Shown piece after piece: positions 21,476 to 33,400 of a DNA stretch of 64,000 nucleotides. The first letter of the stretch is position 1. Every line of letters starts with the position of its first letter. The notes under the pieces were generated by a model. It was not told where the DNA came from and made no database searches. It saw only the letters and a list, made by a program, of their open reading frames with translations. Source of the DNA: Tridacna crocea (taxonomy: Eukaryota; Mollusca; Bivalvia; Cardiida; Cardiidae); contig OX031063.1 in the NCBI GenBank assembly GCA_943736015.1, positions 4,321,001 to 4,385,000 of the forward strand. The letters run 5' to 3'. The position numbers and the translations under genes are program-made.

Positions 21476-24400
21476 TTAATCCACATCAAATGCACTTGAA
21501 GAGGATGGTGGGGGTGGTGGTGGAGCCCCCGACCCTTGACCCCCTGCCCCAGAACTGGCCCCAGATGGGCTTGGTCCCTCTCCATCAGGAAACATGTTAA
21601 ACTTGTTGGCCATTTTCTCGATGACCTTTTGAATCTTTGGGTTTGACTGATACTTTGAAATGTTGGCAGGATTTCTGCTAATGTCAAGTAAGGCTGCTGA
21701 CACCTCAGGATCCTGTTCAAATGATAGACTGACAGTTAAACAGAACTCCAGATAAGAGAGAGTGATGGCGTTCTAAATCCATTATTTCTCTTTTAAATCC
21801 TATGTTGTGGGTACTCATTAGAATCGTCTCGATGAGACGATTCTAATGAGTGCCCACAACATAGGATTTAGTTAAGAATGTTTTATATTTTCAGTTTTGA
21901 AATAAAAATCACTCTCTCTTTAAATAATCTCATTTTGAAACTCTTTACCACACGATAAAGTTTTAGGCTGGTCCAAGTTGGAAAAACATTTGCAGACCAC
22001 AAATTACATGTGGCTCAAAATGATTGTACTGTTTCTGCAAAGTAAGAAAATATTGTGAGAAAAAGAAAAAATGCTGGTTACCAGCATTTTCTTCCTTTCC
22101 CACAATGTTTTCAAAAGGCTTCTTTCTCAAGGTCGTTAAAAGTCTGGATTGTGTGGTAAAGAATTAAATAAGTGACATAAACATGATTTTGTTGGTTTAA
22201 ATTGGTAATACGTGGCATGTGACATAGATTTAGTATACATTTTCTGTCTATATCTTGATCCATCTTCAGTCTGATCTTGATCCATGTTGTACGAAAAAGC
22301 TTACATATTTTGACAATGGCACTGTAAGGGTCAAACCCAACATTTACTGTTAACAAAATTTCTATACCATCAGATTATACCTGATGATTTAGATATTCAC
22401 TCTTTAACCCTTTACTCCATAAATACTCATTTCTACGCATTGCTTGTAGGAGCCTTTGGAAAACATTGCAACAATGTATTCTACACTTTCAAAAGGTGTC
22501 ATATACACATAAGAAACTGCTTCATCCTTGCTGTTATTTAGGGTCATTTAGAGATATCATAGCAATGCCTTATGGGGTAAAGAGTTAATTATTGTTTGCA
22601 GAGAGGTCAACTTCGGGTCAATTTATTCAATTAATACAATGTATTGCAAGCATACTGTTCTAACCTGGAATGAAGAAAGGATTTCTGGGTCCTGCAACAG
22701 TTCTGTTAAATCAGGCAAGCCTCCTGCACCCGCTGCTCCTGTAAGTACACATAGAAAATACAAATTATTCTAAAACAGAGTTGTTCAAAATCATTTCCTC
22801 ATTGGCTGGGACACAAGCCAAGACATTTTGTCTCACCCAATCAGATGTCTAATCTTGGATTGGACTGCTATATAGCAATATTCCATTGTGAATCTTGCTA
22901 CTCTTCTATCCCAACTTTCCATACAATAAAGAGATATTATGAGCAAAAATCCCATGACTTTAGCACATTTTGGTCCTAGCCATGACTTAACTCTTTACAA
23001 AATGACAAAATTTTGGACTAGTCCAAACTAAAAACACTTGCAGATGACAAAATAAATGTTAACTCAAAAACTGAAATTTGTTTCTTACAGGGTAGAAAAC
23101 ATTACGGGAAAAGGAGAAAATGCTGGTTACCAGCATTTTCTCCTTTTCTCACAATGTTTTCAGAAGGCTTCTTTCTCAGGGTTGTTAAAACTCCGGATTG
23201 TGTGGTAAAGAGTTAAATATATTGAAAGTGTCCATTGTATTTGTCTCACAATAGTGGACCGTTTATTTCTTTAGCAGCCAAAAAATTAAACCTTTTTCAT
23301 ACAATCCCCATTGTTTTCTTCTCTTTCACATGCAATTCCATCACTTGAGCCACATTTCGTTTGTTGTCTGCGAATGCTTTTAACTCTTGCCTAAAAGATA
23401 AAATTTCGGCCTTGACCAATTCAATTAACTCTTTACCAGACAGAATAAAAGTACCCTTGTCCAAATTGAAAGCATTTGCAAACAACTTCATTGTAACTCG
23501 AATGGTGCAATTTTTCTTGATAGGGTCAAAAACATTGTGGAAAAATGAGAAAATGCTGGTTAACAGCATTTCTCCTTTTCCGACAATGTTTTCAAAAGGC
23601 ATCTTACCCAGGGTTCTTAAAAGTGGTCATTGTAAAGCAAAGGATTAAAAGCATTTGCAGATGACAAAGTAAAGTGAACTTAAACATAAAATTTGTCTTT
23701 CAAAGAGTAGAAAACCTTGTGGAAAAAGGAGAAAATGCTGGTTACCAGCATTTTCTCTTTTTCCCACAAGGTTTCCAAAAGGCTTCTTCTTCAGGGTTAT
23801 TTAAACTAGGGATTATGTAGAAAAGGATTAATATGCACAAGTCTTATAATTTTGTTGTCAGATAAAGAATCAATACTAAATACTTTTATCTGGTTGGATA
23901 CAAACATTACAAATGAAGTATCAGTTTGAAAAGTAGATGTATTAACCCATTACCACACAGTCCATACTTTTGATGACTCTGAGAAAAAAGCCTTATGAAT
24001 ACAATGTGGGAAAAGGAGAAAATGCTGGTAACCAGCATTTTCTCCTTTTTCCACAATTTTTTCTACCCTTCCCAATACATTTTTCAAATTTTCAATCACT
24101 TTTATTTTATTATGTCTGCAAAAGCTTTCAATTTGGACCAGTCTAAAATTTTGTTGTTTGGTAAAGGGTTAAAAAAGTTTGTCTATAATAGTTGATCCCT
24201 TTGTGTCAATCTGCCCATCAGGTGTTTGTAAGTTTCAAAATATCTTTTTCAAATGGATATGATGCGTAAGAGGGTGAATTCAATGTTGTTCACTTTTTCT
24301 TTTTAACTGTTATATTTAACCTGCTGATAAAGTCTTGAAATTTGCTTCATTCTCTATCAAACAATCCAAAGTTTTTGTGTAAACCTATTTTACAATGATT

Positions 24401-27400
24401 GAGAAAAAAGTTCTTGCAACTTATAATAATCTCTCTCTATTCTGCTCCCTGGAAATTACACCAGTACTTGTACCAAATGTATGAACTAATTACATGTCCA
24501 TAGGATGATGCCCACTCCTGGGTATTGAACTTTGGACCTTATGGTTAACTGGCCAATGCTCTACCTCACAACCACAGACATCCAAGTTCTATATACCCAT
24601 GGGCAAAAGACTTTTGAAAACAATGTGGAAAAAAGAGAAAATGTTGTTAATCAGCATTTTGTCCATTTTCAACTAAGTTTTATACCTATGGGAGACAGAA
24701 ATCCATTCCGTCATTTGAGCCAAAATCAAACTTATGCCTGTAACTGCTTTTGATGTGAGGGATTCCAAATAGTAATGCAATAGTCCAAATTTCTGTCGAG
24801 TGGAAAAGAGTTAAATGAGGTTTTATGCCACTTTTAACAGTATCTGAGTCATGTAGATTTGCAAGTGTAAGACCAAAGATCTTATCTCCATTGCCAAATG
24901 ATACTCTCCTCTGACCAGCCCTATGAATGGGGACTAAACCAGGACTTCCTGATTAACAATCTGGTGTCAAATGCGCTTCAACACTAAGAATACTAAACCC
25001 CCTTATGATAAACTAGATCTGTCACTGAATGTGACTTAATACCCCCACCAGTGCTTTGATAGAAAAAAGTGTCAAGTTCAAGGGGTGATAACTCCTCACT
25101 TAGGAGGAGCTGACAATTGAAAATTGAATCTTGCAAATCTTCAATAACTGATCAATATTATGTGCAAAGTTTCAATACAACTGATGGACAACTGTAGGAG
25201 TTTGCGACACAAAATAACTAGTATTTTATACACAGACTGACACATGCATGTATACATGGACAGACACACAGACAGGCTGATTCCAGAATACCCCTGAAAA
25301 CATTCCTTTTGCTGGGGTATAAATATTTACTAAATGTACAAATGAATACACCTACAGATCATGCTAATTGTACATACAGAAACTTGAAACTAATATATTA
25401 TATGGATTGAAATCATTAAAAAATTCTACTTTTAAACATTCCTCAACATGCAAAACATTTGTCCTCGCACATACAGATATCATACACTGAACAATACAAA
25501 AACTGACAAACATTCACAGCCACACAAAAAACAGATATTAATTCTTTACCAAACAACAAAATTTTAGACTGGTCCAGTCTGAAAGCATCTGCAGACAACA
25601 TGATAAATGCGACTGAAAATTTGGAATTCGTATTGGGAAGGATAGAAAACTGTGAGAAAAGGAAAAAATGCTGGTTACCAGCATTTTCTCCATCTCCCAC
25701 AATGTTTTCAAAAGGCTTCTGTCTCAGGGTCATTAGAAGTCGGAATTGTGTGGAATAGGTTAAGACAATATTTCAAAAGGTAATAGAAATCAATTCAAAG
25801 TCTTGCAATTCACTTTGTTACCTTGTGGCAGTGTTATTGCATTATTATTTGGAATCCCTCACCAAAAAAATTCATAAACTTAATTCTGTAAACCCTTTAC
25901 AAAACAATCCCTGATTTTTACAACTCCAAAATAGAAGCCTTTTGAAAACATTGTGAAAAAGGAGAAAATGCTGGCAACCAGCATTTTCCCCTCTTCCCAC
26001 AATGTTTTCTACCCTACAAGAAACAAATTTACATTTTTGGACTACATATTATTCTGTCGTTTGCAAGTGCTTTCAATTTGGACCAGTCTAAAATTTTGTC
26101 GTTTGGTAAAAAGTTAATATTTAATCATACTCATTGGAAAATTCGGCCCCATTACAAACCAACATTTTCTCTTTTTCCCATAATGTTTTCGACCCATCCC
26201 AAAACAAATTTAAATTTTTGAGTCATGAATGTAACTTTTTTTGTCTGCAAATGCTTCCAATTTGAACCAGTCTCAAATTTTGTCCATTGGTAAATGCTTG
26301 AAAGGTGAACATCTAGAGCCTAAAGAGCTAGCAGCCTACACAGCCTGAGTACAAGATCGGACTACACACATAGTAGAGCCTGATCATCAATCTACAGTCT
26401 GATTTCTTGAGATATGCATTGGCAATGCTAACATTAAAATTTTTTCAGTGTTCAAAAATGTCTCTTGAGTAAACTAGGTGCTCAAAGAGCACACTGAAAC
26501 AAAAAGCAAAATCAAGCAAAACTAACCTCCTGGTACTCCGCCAGGCATGCCCCCAGGAAATCCCCCTGGCATACCACCTGGGAATCCCCCTGGCATTCCA
26601 CCGGGGAATCCCCCTGGCATACCACCTGGGAAACCTCCGGGGAATCCCCCGAACTGCTCACCTGAATTCTGATTCTCCTAGATGTGGAAAAACATGATAA
26701 AAAGAGCAATGATTATTTTTGTATACAGATCTTATATTGAAAATCTCTTGATTTTCTTTTTTTTCCATTAAAAAAGTGTCTATGTTTAAATGTATTCCTA
26801 AAATCACACAAAATATGCAAACTGAGCTTGCCAAATGACGATAACATATTATCAGAATAAACAAGTTCAGATTTATTTCTTTTCAAGTCACTCAAAAGAT
26901 TAGTCTGGGTTCCAGTCAGTTCATTATTTTCCTTTTCCATCATTTGGGCGTTGCTTTGTCAGAAATGCTAGCTTGGGGACATTTGAAAACTGATCACAGC
27001 AACATCTAGTATACCCCATCTCTCAGTGGTTTACAGCAGATGTCGCTGCAACTGTTTTTCAAATGCAAATGATGAAAATAGATACCAATATTCCAATAGC
27101 TTGGTTTGATCACCTCCTGTTTGAGTGCTATTTTTGAAAATATTGACATTAAAATTTCATAAAGCTTTCTCCCGAAGTCTTCAGAGGCTAGATTAACAAT
27201 GGCTTCTAAAATTTTGACTCTGAAAGCTATAACAACTGTCGTTCAAGGTTGCAATGAATTGGACAAAAAATGCCTTTATCAGTCCTTATTAAAATTGTAA
27301 GATCAAGCGATAAACAAGTCTATCATTACGTTATCACAATTAATAATCATGGAGAGACCACAATATGTCCCAAGGTGGTAATAATAACGAAAGCAAAAAT

Positions 27401-30400
27401 AGATAGCTTGGTGCCAAAGATCAATAGCAGACAGCGATTCTAAGGAAAGAATGATACAGTGTAGTTATGATTAATACCCCTTGGATCCAGGTTATCTAAA
27501 GGCGTGATTCATCTATATCAAAACATTGCACACCATAGAGAGTCTGATCACATGCTAGTCATTTTTCATTTTGGATTCTCTAACTTGGCTTCTTTATGAA
27601 TGTGCAGGCAAATTTAGACCAATCTAAACAATCTAAAGGTCATAGAGGATACACTAAAGTAGTATTACTACAGAGCTTCTGATAGAGGGAGTGATTTTGA
27701 TTTCGAAATCGAAAATATCAATCATTCTCCACTAAACCTTACTGAGACGATTCTAATGAGTATGAACAACAAAGGGTTCGAAAAGAAATAATAGATTTAG
27801 AAAACTATCACTCTCTCTTATCTGGGGCTCTATTACTTAGTGTTTTCAATTAGCTTCCGTTACTTAACTCATTACCAAATGACAAAATTTTAGGCTTGAC
27901 CAAATCGAAAGCATTTGCAGACAACATAATAAAAATGACCCAAAGTTTGAAATTTGTTTCATAAAAGGTAGAAAACATTGTGGGAAAAGGAGAAAATGCT
28001 GGTTACCAGCATTTTCTCCTTTTCCCACAATGTTTTCTAAAGGCTTCTTTCTCAGGGGCGTCAAAAGTAGGGATTGTGTGGTAATGGGTTAAAACCTTAG
28101 TATATTATTTCCATTAGCAAAATGTCATGAATTTCTAATTCAAAAACCTTTCTGAAGAGAATGTAATATTCAACCATTATGCTGCTAAACACAACTCCAC
28201 CATCTTTTGCTGACAACATAGATCAAGATCAGACGAAACAGAACCTTCAGTCTGATCTTAGATCTACACCATCCATTCTGGAGAAAATTTTCCTGCAAAT
28301 TTTAAAAAAAAAAATAGCAACATCTAAGTGGTTTAAATTTTTTTATTTGACTTATTTAAGCGGGTTAAGAGTTAGTACTGAACCAACAGCAAAATATGTT
28401 CACCTTTCTAGCTTTTTCTTGGGCTTCTCTGGCCTTTCTCACTCTCTCCTTCCTCTCTCTGATCTCTTTCTCTTCCCTCTTTCTTTGATACTTTCTGTTG
28501 TGCTCTTGAATTTTCATTGCCTGCAAGGAAAACATAAGTCTTTCTTGATTTCTAAATTGAAAACAAGCATTGGCACAAAAGCAACCCCACCTACTACTTT
28601 AGCTCTTTACCAAACAACAAACTTTTAGACCTGTCCAAATTGAAACCACTTGCAGATGACAAAATAAATGTGACTGAATTAATGAAATTAGTTTTGGAAA
28701 GTATAGAAAATATTGTGGGAAAAGGAAAAAATGCTGGTTACCAGCATTTTCTCCTTTTCCCACAATGTTTTCAATAGGCTTCTCTCTCACAAGTGGTTAA
28801 AAGTCGGGATTGTGTGGTAAAGAGTTTAAAACTCTTTACTAAACGATAAAATTTTAGACTTGTAGAAAATGTAAGTATTTGCCGACCTCAATATGGCTGA
28901 AAGTCTGTGATGGTACAGGAAACCTTTTGGGAAAAGGAGAAAATGCTGGTTACCAGCATTTTCTTCTCTTTTCACTTTGTTTTGAAGTTCCCTCTTTTAG
29001 GGTTGCTCACCCTTGGGGTCATGTAGTACAGGGTTTGCAGAAAGGAATGATGTCCAAAATTTACACCAGAAATATTTGTTTCAGGAGCATGTCAACTTCC
29101 TCCGCTTCTTTGTCAAAACTTGTTTGTATTAATGCGTAATGCCTTTTTTTACCAGCTCAGGTCATATCATTGCTGTCAGTGCCCCTATGCACACGTTTCG
29201 TGGCCTTCTAATACCAGTACTGAAACTAATTTGTTTCCAACCACTGTTCATATTTCTCACAAGCATTAGAGATGGGGGGGGGGGGGGGGAAATAATGCCA
29301 GAAAGAAAATTTGTCACAACAGGATATTGAACACCCAACCACCAGGTCACGAAATGGTTAAATGTACAGATGTCATGATGACTTTCAGTCGATAATTTCC
29401 TAAGTTTCCTAACATTTCCAACTTTCTCTTCTACTTCAATCCCCTCATTTCATAGCATTAAAGACCACAGTTTAGTTTAAGCATATTTATTTTACATCAA
29501 TTGATGAGAAACAAGCTCTTACAACTTTTACTAATCTCTCTTGATTCTGCTTCCTGGGAACTATAATCTCAAGTTGACACCCGCTCCCAGGTATCGAACT
29601 CGGGACCTTTTGATTATTAATTTAGGCTGACGCTCTGTATGACCACCGAGGACACCACAGACCACAGATGACACCACAGACCACAGACAGTACAGCTTCT
29701 ATGTAAACCATGTAAAACATAAAAACCAGTAATCTTCACGACAAAGCACTTACGTTTGGTTTGACCTGCTTCAGCATGTCATTGGTATCATCATCATAAT
29801 CCAACTTACAACCCATTGATAAATCCTTGAATGCCTCTTCCCACTGACCCAGCATTCTGAAGTAAAACAATGTAGAAAATAATACACTTTATTCACTGCA
29901 AGAAATATTATGTGGATAACAAAAACATATTTAATGTTCTGCTCTATGAAAAGAAGGACTAAAACATCTGCAAAAACTAGTGCCCCAGATCAACCTGTGT
30001 AGTTTAATCAGACCAAGATGGGCCTGAACCCTTTACCACACAATCCCGACTATAACGACCTCGAGAAAGAAGCCTTTCGAAAACATTGCAGGAAAAGGAG
30101 AAAATGCTGGTAAGCAGCATTTTTTCCTTTTCCTACAATGTTTTCTACCCTGCTGGAAACACATTTCTTTTTTCTGAGTTTAATTTGTCTGTAAGTGCTT
30201 TAGATTTGGACCAGTCTAAAATTTTGTTGTTGTTTGGTAAAGAGTTAAGTTTTTGCTCTCGTTAAATATTTCAGGCAAAGGATCAAATTCTCTGTCCAAA
30301 TATGGTCACAATGTTATGAAAAGCTGTTTAGGATAGAGGTGCTAAAAAAACAGAATATATGGCCAGCAACACAAAAAAAGGGGCATTTGGACACCTGCAT

Positions 30401-33400
30401 AAAGAGTCGGCTTGGATTAGTTGGAAAGTCCGCACAGACTAATCCAAAATGACACTTTCCATTCTTGCGTAGTTTTCTGTATTGAAAGTGTAGTCGTAAA
30501 GTGCTGTCTGGGATCAGTTTGCGTAGAATGCGAGATGACACCTTTAGCGATACCAATGCCCCTTCTTGTGTGTGCGGGCCTTATCATTTTCTGTAGAAAT
30601 GGTTTAATCAACTATAAATGAAGAAAGAGAAAACAACCTACTTTTTGGCTTTACCCCTGTATTTATAAGCTGGTGCTGAATCTGGGTTCAGTTCAATAGC
30701 TTTATCACAATCATGTATGGCAGCTTTCAGCTTCTTCATTCGGATGTAAGCTCTGAAATATGGGCAAGCAAAACGAATGTCCATGATATTGTTTTTCATT
30801 CAAACTTTAACTTAACTAGACTGGTTTTACTTCTAATTCACGACGCTCACAAAGGCTCATGTCATACAATCTTACTCAACTTGTTTGATAAAAGTGATAA
30901 TACATAAACACTTGTGTAAAATTTTCTATGTAAAATAGAGATATAATAGATCTGAAATATATGTAAAAACAGACTTACTGAGCTCGCTTTGCATAGAACA
31001 TGGCTGAGTTAGGATTTAATTTTATTGCTTCAGTGAACAATTTTATGGCTTCATCCATGTTCCCTGAAAAAAATAGAAGAGAAATTCCTCATTCTTAACA
31101 ATTTCTTTTTCTGACACAATGTTTTTCACATACACGAAAAATCTCAGTAAAAGTCAATCTATTACATAGTTTCATGATGATCAATTTTAAACTCGTATAC
31201 ACTGCTATTTCACAGAGAAAATCTATGCCAACTACAGATTACCATCACTCAAAGCTGCCATGGCCTCCCCTCTCTTATCATTGGCTTGGTCCATTGATTC
31301 CTCCGTGACTTCAATATCCATTGATGGATACTCGGGCATAAAATCATCTGGGTCCTCCACTACTCCAGTATTATCCAATTCTAGATAAAGAAAAGAATTA
31401 CTGTTTTAGACATACAAAAAAAGTACTTACTCTTTCCCACACAAGAAAATTCTAGACCGGTCAAAATTGACAGCATTTGCAGATAACAAAATAAATGAGA
31501 CTAAAATATTGAAATTTGGTCTGGGAAGGGAATAAAACATTGTGGGAAAGGAGAAAATGCTGGTTACCAGCATTTTCTTCTTTTCCCACAATGTTTTCAA
31601 AAGGCTTCTTTCTCAGGATTGTTAAAAGTAGGGACTGTGTGGTAAATAGTTAACAGTTATCAAGACCAACAAAGAAAACAATATGTCTGAACACATGGCA
31701 GTAACAAACAGTGTGAGACTTTCAGTCACCCATTACAAAACAATCCCATGTAAACACAGTCCTAAGGAATGGTTTTAAATGCATTATGTGAAAAGGGCGG
31801 AGAGCAGCATTTACTCCTATTTTCATAATGTTTTTCATCTTTTGTAGGACATATCCCGTAAGTTTATCAAAATTTCAAAGTGAGGTCTGCAAATGCTTGC
31901 AGTATGGCATTATACATCACATAAGCACTGAAGACAAATTCTTCAGTCTCGTGCAAATTAAGACCTTTATTCACATCTAGTAGTAGAATCTTACAAGCTA
32001 TACTGAGAAAATCAAAATTTTGCATTTCAGTCTCAGTCAAGTTGTGCAGCCACTTGCGAAAATATTACCAATGACCTTAATTCTATGACATGAATTTCAA
32101 TCTTTCACAAATATCCTCTACAGATTGCTCAAATTAGTTTCAACATATCTATTATGCACTGACTGAGAGCTAGCACTAACCTCTCTGGATTCTGCTTCCT
32201 GGAAACTCTACCAGTACTTAAGTCACATGTTTGTGCCAATGAATAGGCCTAAAGTTGACACTCACTAACTGGTATCAAATGATACTCAAAGAAGAATGAA
32301 GGTTAGAAAATATTGTGGGAAAAGGAGAAAATGCTGGTCACCAGCATTTTCTCCTTTTCCAACAATATTTTCTAAAAACCTTTTTCTTCCTTAAAACTTA
32401 AACCTTTTTCTTCCTTAAAACTTAAACTATTTGGTAAGGAGTTAAGCTGTGATATCATGAAAATAGATTTGGGAACAAGGAAGTATAAGTTGGTGATGTC
32501 AAACAGAGAAGACTCTCGTAACCCTTTACCAACTACCATCTTATCTTCATAACCCTGAGAAAAAAGGCTTTTGAAAATATTATAGGAAAAGGAGATTATA
32601 CTTTCAATACATGTATTTTCAAAGAAAAGCTCCATCACACCAGCTAAATATAACATGTCATACCAAATGCAATCAAGTCTCAAACTTTGTTGTTTGGTAT
32701 AGATCTAAAGGATAAGAAACAGAGACCTACCAATATCACTTTCTTCACTCTCGGGCTCCGGCTCAGGTTCGGGTTCAGGCTCCTTGGGCTTTGCTGGTTC
32801 TGGCTGGGGCTATTTCAAAAAAAGAAACCAAATGTTACGGGGTTTTTTTGCCATTCTTTTTCCCCCATTGTTTCATGTAGACTTTGATACATCTAATCTG
32901 GTCGTCACAGACTGTTTTCTATCATTTTCAACAGAAAAAGAGGGCCATCATGCATGCCCCTGCATTGCTCCACTGGCAAAGCATACATACAAAACCTTTC
33001 AATTTTAAGCGAAATGGTTTAAATCTTTATCAAATAATCTGGACTTTTCACAAACCTGAAAGAAAAGCCTTTGAAAAACATTGTGGGAAAAGGAAAAAAT
33101 GCTGGCAACCAGCATTTTCTCCTTTTCCCACAATGTTTTATACCCTAACAAAGATAGAAAATTCACTAGTTTAACAATATAAAATTCATCATCTGCAAAT
33201 GCTTTCAATTTGGTCCATTTTAGTAATTTTGCCATTTGGTAAACAGTTAAAGAAGACTTATGAAGTTTTGCCTGCAAAAGCTGATGTGAAACTTGTTACT
33301 CCAGGGTGATGCAATTTTTGACAATTTGGTAGTCCCACGCTCCACCTAAAGAGTTCAGCTGAGCAGAGATATTAACTCACAACCACTGAAATGGTTCCTG

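Noticed and set aside
28179-28628. 149-residue plus-strand ORF
   Set aside because: Overlaps ST13 exon 8 in antisense; no independent evidence.
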